Source of the DNA: Gracilaria domingensis
Lineage: Eukaryota > Rhodophyta > Florideophyceae > Gracilariales > Gracilariaceae
Assembly (NCBI GenBank): GCA_022539475.1
Contig: VCMS01000058.1
Location: forward strand, 62,001 to 126,000
Reading direction: 5' to 3'
Length of the DNA stretch: 64,000 bases
The number at the start of each line of letters is the position of its first letter. Positions within the stretch are counted from its first letter, which is position 1. The translations under genes and the position numbers were made by a program. The notes beneath the pieces are model-generated. The model searched no databases and was not told the DNA's origin. It saw only the letters and a list, made by a program, of their open reading frames with translations. Below are positions 39,390 to 49,236 of this stretch, one piece after another.

Positions 39390-39989
39390 ATGCTTATCCC
39401 TTGTCTTTGGACCCCAACATCTGGAGAGAAGTCTTATCAAGACAGCTTTTTCGTCGGAACTGATATACGTGGGATCTCTTCCGACTTCCTATCCACAGTT
39501 CTCGAGCAGTTTTGAGTTTCTTTTTCATTCTTGTTTGGGAACCTGAACAACTGCACATGGGAAATTGTACAAATGCGGGCATTAAGTTAACGAGAACACT
39601 CGCAGTCTTTAGAATTCCATCCTTGTTATTCACGGAAGCAACAACAGTAGTTGTGACGAAATCAATCTTATAACTCTCACCTGCTCTCTAGGCCTCATGG
39701 AGGAGCAGGCGGTGTAAGAAACGACGACAGATGTTCTAGGACCATCGGCCACAGTTTCTCCCACCCATAGTACGAGGTGATAGTGGTCCGTGAATACGTT
39801 ATCGTCATCGATTTCGTCCTAAAACTGTTCTCAACGTCATATGGAAGAAACTGAACAATTGCGTTTGGAAATTGTAAGCCAAGATGTTGGTGGCCATCTG
39901 GAAAGTCCTGGATTCTGAAAGGGATCATTCACAACGTTATATCGCACATTGTCAGGAATCACAACGGAAATCAAAAGGGGTGAGGACGT
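39390..39989. other. Shared 3' flank, 600 bp
   Basis: Lies between convergent stops of the coiled-coil gene and the large Ig-like gene. No gene or repeat recognised. Confidence 0.55.
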
Positions 39990-42900
39990 TCAGTCACCTT
40001 CATCACTTTCGTCCCACATAATGCGCGACTTCACTACAATAGCCTTAACAACGATTTCACGATCCGCAGACTCGTCAAGTCGGTTCTTAACGATGATTCG
40101 CTCCTCAAACTTTCCTTCAACTGTTGGAGCATAAATGAATGGTACGACCTTTGTGTAGTACGGGCTGATGGCCCCGTGAAAGCTCGGTCCAAGGTTAAAT
40201 CGCAAATCTCGGGAGTTGGGAGCCCCTGACTTCCGAATCTCGTACAACAGAGGAGTCTCAGAAAGGTTTACAATATTGAAAGCCTTATCTCGTTGCTCTC
40301 CGAGAGAAATGATCCCGAAGTTCAAATGGGTAAGCGGTGATATACTCAACGCGCTCTTGCATGCACGTATGGTGAACGGTACTTCTCTCTCCATAGATAC
40401 CTCCCCGGCTTCAACAGCTTCCCGTAAGCGCATCCCGCGCTTTGGGTCCTTTGTTTCGAGAACGCCGAGTCGTTCTTGATCAAATTCTAGCATTCGAATC
40501 TTCATCCTCCTCTCAATCACACGAAGTTTTGTTGTCCTACGTACGTCTCTATCCGTTAGTCGTAATGAAACAATAACGATGCATTGAGCCTCCGGTTCCA
40601 AAGAAATCTCATCTGTTTCAGATAGACATCCATCATCAAGAGCAGCTTGCCATAAATGCACCGGGCGGAACATCTTGTCTGCAAACTGCCTCTCTGCATC
40701 GTGATTCTCGAAAAAGGTGGGAATCGAATCTGTTCTGCTAAGCTCATATGCATCTAAACATTTGATAAGATCGTGCAGAGGCTTCTTGCGGTCCCATGCC
40801 CCTGCTCCATAATTCTCAGGCTCAGTCCAAGAAAATAGAGGCGGGGCACGTAAGTCCTCTTGACCGTACTCTATGTCGCGTTTCAACGAGCAACTATTTC
40901 CATGCGTCCCAAGCGTATTGGGCTTGCCTACACCAGGATCTAAAATCGCGAGTGATGTCCGACTAGATTCAAGATCTCGGGATACAAAAGTTGGATCATT
41001 CGCCCATAATCGGACAACCCCAGGGATTGAAGGCAGCGAATCTTTCCAAGTAATGTGGGGGTCGTATTGCGAACACTCTGGTGATGCCCCTGGTGTAGAA
41101 ACCTGTTCACTGGAGACATAAGTGGTAATGCCACGGAAATTTTCAAAGTGAAGCACGAGCCGTTGCTGCGTTTCGTTTCTTACGCGAAATGCACGTATCG
41201 TCGGATAGTTTGCAACAACAACTCCCACGTCAATTTCATTCGTCGGGTCCGGTGCAAGAATCCTGTAGAATAGGGCGTGGAAGCTAATGCCTCGGCGATC
41301 GACACAGTTCGCGCGAAGAGTGAAGACCATCTTCTGCGCATTCGGATTCCGTTCGTTGGTGATGCTGATTTCCTTATGATACCTTGGGTTGACGTGAAGA
41401 GGCACAAAACTCAAACTAAGATCATACTTCTTTCTAGGTTCAATACAGATGTCATGCGCAGCCGCAACCACGCAACGGGATACATAATGGATTGACAAGG
41501 CTGCTGGCATGTCAGAACAATTGATAAACCGAATACCGCTCGTATACGTGGTCAGTAGGTTGCAATTACCGAGATGAACCTCGCTTTGTTCGAGCTGAAC
41601 GTTGGATTCGCAGACACGAGAGCTACACGCGACGATCCGGCGTTCACCAGAGGGAAGAGCAAAGAGAAGTTGGAATTGCTTCTCTTGAAGCTTTCCATCC
41701 GGATGGATGATGGAGGCACTAACATTCTTAACGTCTTTTTTACCCACGACAAACATTCTCGGAACATACCAGACACGCAAACGCCGAGCTTGGCCTGGTC
41801 GCAATGATATATTTTCCTCGAACTGTGGTTGGTTCTTATCTGCGAGATCGTCATCATCATCATCAGATTCACCTGGCGGCCGCTGAGATGGAGTCGGACT
41901 TGTAGTCCCTCCTGGTCCCGAAATCCATGCTTGGGTTTTGGTGCTACTTTTCAGGTGTTCTCGTGACGATGTATCGCCGTTGAGCAATTCCACAACATCT
42001 GGAGGAAGCTCGTGCTCATCTGCATCCTGCTCCGTTTCCGTTTCATCTTCGTGATCATGACCTAAGTCGTCTTGCGATGACATCGGCGCATGTTGTTCAC
42101 GCTCCTTACTCCAGTCATGTGCAATCTCGTATGAAATCTCATCGCGATTATCAGACAGAAGCGCAATGTTGACAGCTTCAGAGTAATCATTCCGCACTTG
42201 AATCTCTTTAAACGTTGAACAGTGCGCATAGCAGTCCTCAAAGTCTAGCGTATCACCACAAGATATGTGAATTCCGTAGGCAACAAGTTGGCTCTTGGGT
42301 GATGCCAACACACGGACATGCCAAAAGTTATCAGCGTTTTCCATATTCTGAATGGACAACCAATACTCTTCCGAACCCTCCTTGGAAGCTAGAAATCCCA
42401 CTCTAACAACCCGTGAGGAGCGGCCATCAAGACGTACGGACTCAGGGTCGAGGTCAGATCCCGTCCGCGGGTCAACGAAACGGAACTGGGCATCTGACGA
42501 ACAGTCGGGCACAGACGGCAGTCCGATTGATATTGAAAAGACGGTAGCCACTTGGCTCTTATTACGCACGGAGAGATCTCTAAATGTCCAGTTGGCCACA
42601 ACGCAATGATCGAAATGTAAAACACATATTGGAAGCTGAAGCCATGATTCGCAACAAGTACCGGACAGATTCAAACTGGCGACTGGCACACAAGTCTTGA
42701 CATTGGCAGCGGTAATGTGTCCGGAGAACGGGATGGCATTTCTGGCCACGTTGTGCGGCTGCGCGTTAGGATAGATGTCTGAAAGATCCCGTTTGCGCGC
42801 ATTTTGGGTTGTCAGTTGCAACTCGTAGACATGACTAGAGTTGGGTGGCACGAAGACGGAATTTGGTTGCGGGGGCACGTGATTGACGAGAGCGAGCGGT

Positions 42901-43160
42901 TGTAAGTGCTGAGTGATACTCGAAACGAGGGGATGGTCGACAGCTGGTGGAGGAGCGTGAGGCGCTACGCGCAGGAGAGTCAAAACAGGTTGAAGTTGTT
43001 CTGAGAGCGATAGAACGATGTTTAAAGCGCTCGCAGAGGGGTTGTGAAGGCGAAGCAAAAGGCTGTGAACGCGGGTGCTGGACGTGGAGATGAGTCCCAT
43101 GTGTATTGAGTCGGCGCCGGACGGCGCCGACATGAGCAACATGCCGGTTTGACGATCCAT
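39990..43160 (-). CDS. Very large protein with ASH/Ig-like beta domains, 1056 aa
   Basis: The ATG at 43160 (MDRQTGMLLMSAPSG) is used; the longer frame upstream is GC-rich spacer translated by chance. The chain consists of repeated beta-rich blocks with features of ASPM-SPD2-Hydin/MSP-type Ig folds: hydrophobic strands ending in INCS or VRNETQQRL, and a last block (LTHLNFGIISLGEQRDKAFN, then NLSETPLLYEI) that is the classic ASH signature. An acidic disordered region lies near 370-450 (DHEDETETEQDADEHELPPD). No signal peptide or membrane segment is seen. TMEM131-like and cilium-linked ASH proteins share such domains; red algae lack cilia, so another role is probable if the lineage guess is right. 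It diverges from the BAH gene. Confidence 0.78.
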   Translation of the reverse strand: MDRQTGMLLMSAPSGADSIHMGLISTSSTRVHSLLLRLHNPSASALNIVLSLSEQLQPVLTLLRVAPHAPPPAVDHPLVSSITQHLQPLALVNHVPPQPNSVFVPPNSSHVYELQLTTQNARKRDLSDIYPNAQPHNVARNAIPFSGHITAANVKTCVPVASLNLSGTCCESWLQLPICVLHFDHCVVANWTFRDLSVRNKSQVATVFSISIGLPSVPDCSSDAQFRFVDPRTGSDLDPESVRLDGRSSRVVRVGFLASKEGSEEYWLSIQNMENADNFWHVRVLASPKSQLVAYGIHISCGDTLDFEDCYAHCSTFKEIQVRNDYSEAVNIALLSDNRDEISYEIAHDWSKEREQHAPMSSQDDLGHDHEDETETEQDADEHELPPDVVELLNGDTSSREHLKSSTKTQAWISGPGGTTSPTPSQRPPGESDDDDDDLADKNQPQFEENISLRPGQARRLRVWYVPRMFVVGKKDVKNVSASIIHPDGKLQEKQFQLLFALPSGERRIVACSSRVCESNVQLEQSEVHLGNCNLLTTYTSGIRFINCSDMPAALSIHYVSRCVVAAAHDICIEPRKKYDLSLSFVPLHVNPRYHKEISITNERNPNAQKMVFTLRANCVDRRGISFHALFYRILAPDPTNEIDVGVVVANYPTIRAFRVRNETQQRLVLHFENFRGITTYVSSEQVSTPGASPECSQYDPHITWKDSLPSIPGVVRLWANDPTFVSRDLESSRTSLAILDPGVGKPNTLGTHGNSCSLKRDIEYGQEDLRAPPLFSWTEPENYGAGAWDRKKPLHDLIKCLDAYELSRTDSIPTFFENHDAERQFADKMFRPVHLWQAALDDGCLSETDEISLEPEAQCIVIVSLRLTDRDVRRTTKLRVIERRMKIRMLEFDQERLGVLETKDPKRGMRLREAVEAGEVSMEREVPFTIRACKSALSISPLTHLNFGIISLGEQRDKAFNIVNLSETPLLYEIRKSGAPNSRDLRFNLGPSFHGAISPYYTKVVPFIYAPTVEGKFEERIIVKNRLDESADREIVVKAIVVKSRIMWDESDEGD

Positions 43161-43426
43161 GCGGCAGGCGCGCTGGGTCTGCGCCGCCTCGGCCGCCTGC
43201 TCCGCCAGTTTCGCGCCGGGCGCCAAAGCACGACGCGCGGCACACAGTGGCGCGCCACGCACGTCACGCGCGGCGCGTGACGCGCATCCGTCTGCAGCGA
43301 AAACGCTGCCAGCGATCACTTGTCTGCCTAAAGCGCGCCCGAGCTCCTCTGGAGGCCCGGCGCGTTTGGCCGTTCGGCCACACGCCCGCATCCTCCACCG
43401 CCACTACCATTCTATCCGCCATCACC
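43161..43426. promoter_or_regulatory. Bidirectional GC-rich promoter region
   Basis: A 266-bp GC-rich spacer between two divergent genes, with gcgcgg and cgcgcg runs (43218-43285). No TATA-like string is obvious on either strand. Confidence 0.4.
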
Positions 43427-44152
43427 ATGGGCAACCGCAAACGAACCATCTCCGAGCTTCGCACCACCGAGGTCGTCACGTCCGAGCCTGCGCTCGTCGG
43501 CGAGGGCAAGTGGTCCCCCCGTCACAAGCTGGTGGTCTACCCCGCCGTGGACTATTTGGGCACGCGCTTCCGCATAGGCGATCACGTCGCCATGTACACC
43601 GGCGACAAGTCCGATGGACGCGAATGGATTTGCGTCTTGGAGACGCTCTACAAGGACCCGGAAGACAACTACGCAAAGTTCAAGGGTAGGTGGTTCTGGT
43701 CCGTACAGGATGTCAAGGACCACAAGAGAGACGACAGCGAAGATATGCGTCCAAGCAAGTGCGAGAGCAATGAGCTCATATGTTGTGATAACCGAGATAC
43801 AAACCTCGTCGAGTCCATAAGTAGAAAGGCGTACATCTTGAGTTACGATAATTTCGCCCTTGTTAAACGAACCGTGTTGAAAACTGATTCACCCTGGAAG
43901 ACCATCTACTTCTGTGAGCGACAGTTCTATCACAAAGCGCACCGCTTCAGCGAGTTGAATTCCATCCTCTTCCCAGGCGACCCCATACCGAACGACTTGC
44001 GAAAGGCTGCTGGCTTGCCACCACAGGAACATACAGAGCTGGAGAGCGACGTCGACTATGACAACGCTTATCACGAACCCGAACTCACCGTCCGCACCAA
44101 GCGAAAGAACCGCAGCGAAAAACTAGCATCGGAACCAATACTACTGTGGTAG
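43427..44152 (+). CDS. BAH-domain protein
   Basis: The ATG at 43427 (catcaccATGG) gives 241 residues (MGNRKRTISELRTTEVVTSE). A BAH domain spans about 45-170: YLGTRFRIGDHVAMYTGDKS, IWVLE-type strand WICVLETLYKDPEDNYAKFK, FWSVQDV, CESNELICC, and the late strands AYILSYDNFALVKR and TIYFCERQFYHKAH. BAH domains read histone tail marks, and stand-alone BAH proteins such as plant SHL/EBS recognise H3K27me3. No PHD finger was found here. The C-terminal 40 residues are charged and basic. Nuclear chromatin reader is a fair call. Confidence 0.85.
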   Translation: MGNRKRTISELRTTEVVTSEPALVGEGKWSPRHKLVVYPAVDYLGTRFRIGDHVAMYTGDKSDGREWICVLETLYKDPEDNYAKFKGRWFWSVQDVKDHKRDDSEDMRPSKCESNELICCDNRDTNLVESISRKAYILSYDNFALVKRTVLKTDSPWKTIYFCERQFYHKAHRFSELNSILFPGDPIPNDLRKAAGLPPQEHTELESDVDYDNAYHEPELTVRTKRKNRSEKLASEPILLW

Positions 44153-44244
44153 CCACATGTCGTCCAGCGCTCCATTTCCAGAGCCTTGTATATAGAAAAC
44201 CTTCGAGTCAAACAGTAAACGAACCACCAAAGCAGCAGCTTGCG

Positions 44245-45768
44245 TCACAGAAGCATTGTCTCCCTTGCTCGTACACGTGATTCTGCTCGTTCCGGCTGCC
44301 GCAAAAGCTTACACGCTAGGTCCACATGTGCCGGCATCCGTGCCGTTGCGTTCTGCACACCAGCCTGTCTGTCTCTTTCTCTTTGATTCAATCCGGCTTC
44401 CTTATCACTCAAACGAACCATTGTTAAAAGTCTTCGGCTCATTCTTGATGTCAGTGGCTGCTCACAGTTTGACACTAAACGAAGAGCGGGGTGGTTTGGA
44501 ACATCTTCAGGAGTGTAATCGTTTGTAGTAGGTAACCAGTACACCAATCGACCTCCGACCACCAACGTATTCACAGCGTATTGCAATACACCAGCCAAAA
44601 AGTCAACAAACCGTACACGCTGAGTACCCTGGAAGTGATTATGTTGTAAAGAAGCATCTATATGGTCCTCTCTAAACACTTTCATGCCTTCTTTAATCCC
44701 ATATGGTGGATCACAAACAATAGCATCAAACACACCATTCTTCCGTTCAACAATAGGGCTATTCAATACATCGGCGCGCACAATTCCAAGCGGCGCAGAA
44801 AGTCCATACTGCGCAAAGTTGGCAACAATGGTAGCATGATCTTTCCCCCGAAGCGCCAGAATGTTGATGTCACCTCCAATCACATGCGCCCCTCTCACAG
44901 CGCAAGCAACCAAGATGCCCGCCGTACCACAAAACGGGTCGTTGACAAGATCATCCTTTTTGACGTGGGCCATATTAGCCATAACGAACGACAACTCTGC
45001 GTCCATACTAGTCGGTCCAATATACCGCCGTCTCTTCAAAGAATACTGAGCGCCAACATGCTTTTGTCCATCTGCCATCTTTCTCGCAAAGAAAACCTGC
45101 CGCGGTTGTCCATGAGGCGTGCCATGTCCCTGTACCGGAAACGCGTCTTCCAAAATCCATAACTGATGATCAGCATTCTTCATTCGAACAATGCCGGGAA
45201 AAGGTCTCAGCACTTCAGAAAAGCGATGTATTCGTTCCAGTTGCTGCTCTATGGAATATTTTCTTCCAAACGCCTCGACGTTGCAACGAAAAGAGGGTTT
45301 TTTCTTCTCACATCGCAAAGGCTCTAACGCGCCAGCAAACTTTTCAGTATCAATTGAAAGAACACACTCGTCGTACGACACTCCATGTCCGCAAGGGACA
45401 TATATAGCTCGCAGCAATACACACCTCGCTGCAAGTTGCTCGGCTTCGGAGACATCCTTCAAATTAGCGAAGTAAAAAATTTCTCCATACAACACAGAAC
45501 CGGCTGGACCACGTTTTGGGTTGGCGGGTGTATAAGTGCCACTAAGAGTTGCAAAGGTGGGAGTGAGGTTTATGTCCAGTGAAGATTCTGGCTGCTGTCG
45601 AAGCATCGCCAGCACGGAGAGAAACTCTGGTAAGCGAAGATCATTGTGAAGGCCTCTGAACTGCAGCAAGAAACGCATGGCGTATGTGGCGGGGCGGAAG
45701 ACGTAGTTCTTGGCTGGTGAAGGAGCTTCAACAGCCCCTTCTTCTACGCAACATTCATCAGCGATCAT
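44245..45768 (-). CDS. TRM11: tRNA (guanine-10-N2)-methyltransferase TRM11-like
   Basis: The frame opens upstream with GTG; the first ATG (45768, MIADECC) gives 507 residues. The ATG at 45678 (MRFLLQFRGLHNDLRLPEFL) aligns better with the start of known TRM11 proteins and is a likely alternative. An N-terminal THUMP-like region is followed by a Rossmann methyltransferase with motif I NDPFCGTAGILVACA and catalytic CDPPYGIKEG (D-P-P-Y). In yeast and animals this enzyme, with TRM112, makes m2G at position 10 of tRNAs. Length is close to the family norm. It diverges from the aldo-keto reductase gene over a spacer full of GTCAC motifs. Confidence 0.92.
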   Translation of the reverse strand: MIADECCVEEGAVEAPSPAKNYVFRPATYAMRFLLQFRGLHNDLRLPEFLSVLAMLRQQPESSLDINLTPTFATLSGTYTPANPKRGPAGSVLYGEIFYFANLKDVSEAEQLAARCVLLRAIYVPCGHGVSYDECVLSIDTEKFAGALEPLRCEKKKPSFRCNVEAFGRKYSIEQQLERIHRFSEVLRPFPGIVRMKNADHQLWILEDAFPVQGHGTPHGQPRQVFFARKMADGQKHVGAQYSLKRRRYIGPTSMDAELSFVMANMAHVKKDDLVNDPFCGTAGILVACAVRGAHVIGGDINILALRGKDHATIVANFAQYGLSAPLGIVRADVLNSPIVERKNGVFDAIVCDPPYGIKEGMKVFREDHIDASLQHNHFQGTQRVRFVDFLAGVLQYAVNTLVVGGRLVYWLPTTNDYTPEDVPNHPALRLVSNCEQPLTSRMSRRLLTMVRLSDKEAGLNQRERDRQAGVQNATARMPAHVDLACKLLRQPERAESRVRARETMLL

Positions 45769-46019
45769 GTCGTGTAACAGTGAAGGCGCGTTGAAGGCGT
45801 TAGTCACGGGTGACGCCGGCGGTGTACGGTCAGTGACCGTCGGTCACCGTTATAGTCACCGTACTATGGTGTACTCTTGTCACGGCTCGCGTGACGAACT
45901 GAGATGCTCACCGAAATGTGTATCTCTATCTCCCTCCACCGCCGCCTCAGAAAGACAAGTCTATCGGTATACTTTTGGTACCAAAGGTACTTCTCCGGCA
46001 CGCCCGTTTCGCATCCATC
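45769..46019. promoter_or_regulatory. Bidirectional promoter with clustered GTCAC/GTGAC motifs
   Basis: At 45803-45895 at least seven GTCAC or GTGAC cores occur, including a perfect 15-bp palindrome acggtcagtgaccgt (45826-45840) and cggtcaccg right after. A GTAC-rich palindromic block sits at 45966-45990, only 30 bp before the reductase ATG. Clustering suggests an operator-like array for a dimeric factor; unproven. Confidence 0.45.
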
Positions 46020-47006
46020 ATGATTCCTTCCCTCCCACTCGTTCCGTCCTCCACGCCCGCCACATTTCCACAGCTCGGTCTCGGCACTTGGAAATCCCCG
46101 CCCGGTGTCGCTTCGGCCATCGTTGCGAAGGCAATTGAACTAGGCTATCGGGCAATCGATTGTGCCTGTGACTATGGCAATGAGGAAGAAGTAGGTCAAG
46201 GCATTCAAGCGGGTCTACAATCCGCAAATCTTTCGAGGGAAGATCTTTTCATAACTTCGAAGCTGTGGAATACGTACCATCGTCCGGAGCATGTGCGTCC
46301 GGCTTGCGAAAAGACCTTGAGTGACCTAGGATTGAAATACCTTGATCTGTACATGATTCACTTTCCCATTTCGCTCAAGTTTGTTCCGTTCGAGAAGAGA
46401 TATCCACCGGAATGGATTCATGATCCTGATGATCCGTCCAACGCCACACTGAGGCTAGACAAAGTTCCTCTGAGGGATACATGGCGAGCGATGGAGGCTC
46501 TAGTAGATTCAGGATTAGTTCGCCATCTGGGTGTATGCAACTTTCCATACGTATTGATGGAGGATTTACTCTCATACGCACGAATTAGACCTAGTGTGCT
46601 GCAAGTAGAGTTGCATCCGTACCTACAACAGCCTCGCCTACTGCAGTTTTGCAAGAGGGAGAAGATCATCGTCACCGCGTTTTCATCATTTGGAGCTGCC
46701 AGTTATAAGAGCCTCGGTATGGATCGTGGACATGATTTGTTTCAGGATGCCGCAATGATCAAGATTGCAGAGAAGCATGGGAAATCGGTGCCACAAGTGG
46801 CGTTGAAGTGGGCCGTTCAACGCGGAACAGCCGTCATACCCAAGACTTCCAAGTCTGAGAGATTGGAAGAAAATATGAAGGCATTTGATTGGGAGCTTGA
46901 GGATGACGATATGAGGGAGATCGCTGCACTTGACCGCGGTGTTCGGTACAACGATCCAGGTGATTTCTGTGTTGGGATGGGCATGTCCGTCCCAATTTAT
47001 GACTAA
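46020..47006 (+). CDS. Aldo-keto reductase, xylose-reductase-like
   Basis: The ATG at 46020 (MIPSLPLVPSSTPATFPQL) gives 328 residues, standard for the family. The catalytic tetrad is intact: D47 and Y52 (AIDCACDYGNEEEVG), K81 (TSKLWN) and H114 (LYMIHFP). The cofactor region reads AVIPKTSKSERLEENMKAF with the K-S/T-x-x-x-R 2'-phosphate contact, favouring NADPH. The ends LQQPRLLQFCKREKIIVTAF and LDRGVRYNDPGDFC resemble fungal xylose reductases (AKR2B). It probably reduces aldoses or other sugars to polyols, perhaps for osmolyte metabolism; substrate cannot be fixed from sequence. Confidence 0.92.
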   Translation: MIPSLPLVPSSTPATFPQLGLGTWKSPPGVASAIVAKAIELGYRAIDCACDYGNEEEVGQGIQAGLQSANLSREDLFITSKLWNTYHRPEHVRPACEKTLSDLGLKYLDLYMIHFPISLKFVPFEKRYPPEWIHDPDDPSNATLRLDKVPLRDTWRAMEALVDSGLVRHLGVCNFPYVLMEDLLSYARIRPSVLQVELHPYLQQPRLLQFCKREKIIVTAFSSFGAASYKSLGMDRGHDLFQDAAMIKIAEKHGKSVPQVALKWAVQRGTAVIPKTSKSERLEENMKAFDWELEDDDMREIAALDRGVRYNDPGDFCVGMGMSVPIYD

Positions 47007-47034
47007 ATCTTGTGTTCTCTTGTCCTTCACGTTT

Positions 47035-47070
<36 letters not shown>

Positions 47071-47715
47071 TGGGCGCTTTTCGTTCTCGCGCAGTTTGAA
47101 CTGATTCAGTTACTGGCATCAGTATTCAAGAGCGAAGCGCACCTGTCCCCCGTTAGCCACATCAGCCATATAAACATGGCAGGTCTGTTTATTTGCTTGC
47201 CTGCTCAATTGCGAACATTCGACACCGGAGTTGGAAGCGATAGTGTCGCTCCGTGGCTTTGAAAAACAAAAGCTGCGGCGCCTGTTGCCTTCTTTCACGT
47301 ATCAATAATATCTTGAGCAAAGCAACCAGGGCCTCGATGCCGCTTGTTTTAAGACAGGGCCTGTCGACGATGAGCTTGTATTCCTCGTCGAAATGATCAA
47401 GCCTATAGAGCTACGAAGATACCAGTGCCGGCTGGCCCATATCCTACAGCGCAAGCCTTTGTCTGCAAGTCATTATCGTTTTTATCCTTCACACTTTCAA
47501 CACCGTCGTCTTCATCGACGATTCTTTTCTCCGTCCCCAACAGAGCATATTTCTGACTACTTTTTTCTTGAGAGTCTATAAAGATAAATAGACACCCCCT
47601 TCTCTAAAAGTCATAGCTAAAGTAGTCAATAACGTAGGCAACGTCTATACAGCCATTTGCAAACCTCATTACTGACTTGATAAAGAAATACAAATCCATG
47701 GATATTGAATAAGCG
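47007..47715. other. Intergenic region, 700 bp, with (TC)n
   Basis: Starts with the 3' flank of the reductase gene and holds a TC dinucleotide microsatellite at 47041-47065. No gene-like frame seen. Convergent ends of the reductase and ankyrin genes. Confidence 0.55.
47041..47065. repeat. (TC)n microsatellite
   Basis: About 12 tct/ctc dinucleotide repeats just downstream of the aldo-keto reductase stop. Confidence 0.9.
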
Positions 47716-48966
47716 TTAGCATCCAGATATGAAAAACAGCTTCATTCCAACGGCAACAAATCCGTCTTCGTCGATAAGTCTTTCACGAGAAGCGTGCTCC
47801 TTTAGTAATTCATCTACTTGACAGTCATCCCATTCACCTGCACTCCTGCGAAAGGACACGATAGACTCCATGCAGCTTCCAGGACCACGAGATTGATCGA
47901 ATAATGTCCGTAGCAAAAGCTTCGCCACTTCCGTTAGCAGCAGCTCTTCAGACTGCGTTGCACTTTGAAATCGTTCCCGAAGTTCCTTAGGTTCCTTGGG
48001 CTTTTGCCGGGACATATAAAGATGTCGTAAGCAGCGAAACGCCTTTACAAAAGCTTCCGTGTTGAGTTGCCCTGTTATAGGGTCTGTGTGTTTAACGACA
48101 GTGTACACAACGTCAGAGTCTTTCACGTTATCATCGTCTCCGTCGCGGTGCATTTGGCATATCAGGGCATGCTTGATCTCTGATATCGCTTGCTTAACCG
48201 TCACGCCATCGGTTTTGTTTCCGTATTCATGCACAAGAGCCATAAATCTGAGGCGCAATGGCTTTTCGTCGCCTTCTACGAGATCGGGTTGCCTGTCGTG
48301 GGAGGAACAGGGCGTTTTTGAGAACTGTTTAGGCATTTCGACCTTTCGACGTTTCCTAAGATCCAAGCTGAGATTTTCTATATCTTCACTATGTCGTAGT
48401 CGAGCAAACGTTCTTCGCGATGGTTGAAATATGGGCTGATTCGAAGGTGCATCAGGAATTGATGCACGGATCTTGATGGACAGGGCATTGCCCTCTGGCA
48501 GCAAAAACAGGGGCGACTGACCATCATGGTTCTCTATAAGAGGATCAGCGCCGGCATCCCACAACATTGTTGCTTCTGGATACTGCTTATACTTAGCAGC
48601 CATGTGAAACGCTGTGTTTCCTTCCTCGTTGGCATGGTTGACAAAGGCTGCAGTCGTCAATAATATAGCGACAACATCAGAGTGACCCCAAGTTACTGCG
48701 TAGATCAACGCAGTGTCTCCCTTTTTGGATTCAGTATCTGGATGAATTCCTGCGGCCAAAAGTTGGCGAAGAACTTGCAAGTGGCCGTATTTAGCAGCAG
48801 TCAAAAATGCGATCCTACAAGAATAGCTGCGCAAGTCGACTTCCTTGGAAAGTAGCTTCGCGACTAGGCTCGAATCGCCAGCAGAAGCCGCAGAAATGAG
48901 CTCATCGTCATCTCCCATGATAGTGCTTTCTGGTTGTCTGTGAGTATGAGTCGGAACGTGTGACAT
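47716..48966 (-). CDS. Ankyrin-repeat protein, 416 aa
   Basis: The open frame begins at TTG; the first ATG is 48966 (MSHVPTHTH) and a second at 48918 (MGDDDELISAASAGDSSL) begins the ankyrin array directly. Four to five ankyrin repeats follow: CRIAFLTAAKYGHLQVLRQL, GDTALIYAVTWGHSDVVAIL, GNTAFHMAAKYKQYPEATML, and a degenerate last unit. The C-terminal 230 residues lack a known domain (basic linker RRKVEMPKQ, then helical). It may be a scaffold. The upstream region has a GTAC-rich motif cluster at 49128-49165. Confidence 0.8.
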   Translation of the reverse strand: MSHVPTHTHRQPESTIMGDDDELISAASAGDSSLVAKLLSKEVDLRSYSCRIAFLTAAKYGHLQVLRQLLAAGIHPDTESKKGDTALIYAVTWGHSDVVAILLTTAAFVNHANEEGNTAFHMAAKYKQYPEATMLWDAGADPLIENHDGQSPLFLLPEGNALSIKIRASIPDAPSNQPIFQPSRRTFARLRHSEDIENLSLDLRKRRKVEMPKQFSKTPCSSHDRQPDLVEGDEKPLRLRFMALVHEYGNKTDGVTVKQAISEIKHALICQMHRDGDDDNVKDSDVVYTVVKHTDPITGQLNTEAFVKAFRCLRHLYMSRQKPKEPKELRERFQSATQSEELLLTEVAKLLLRTLFDQSRGPGSCMESIVSFRRSAGEWDDCQVDELLKEHASRERLIDEDGFVAVGMKLFFISGC

Positions 48967-49127
48967 GATTTGGAATATTTGCTCTGCCGCTCGCGGTTTT
49001 GTTGCGCGTACCGACGAAGGCAATTAAAAAATGACGAAGAAGAGATGGAGGCGGCGGAATTGCCATGCCTCAGTGCTGGATACGGTTTCATCATAACTGC
49101 AGTACAATTGCTTGAACGAATGCAATT

Positions 49128-49165
49128 TACCAAAGGTACCGACGGTACTTTACCTTCGTAGATAC
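49128..49165. repeat. GTAC-rich motif cluster
   Basis: The string taccaaaggtaccgacggta and the following ctttaccttcgtagatac hold three GGTAC-type cores. The inner ggtaccgacggtac is nearly repeated at 35995-36008 (ggtactgacggtac). Confidence 0.6.
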
Positions 49166-49236
49166 AACGTTACTGCAATCAAAAAGCAAATCAACGCGGC
49201 CAACCGTTTCTTTTTCAATCTTTAAATCGCCGTTCT

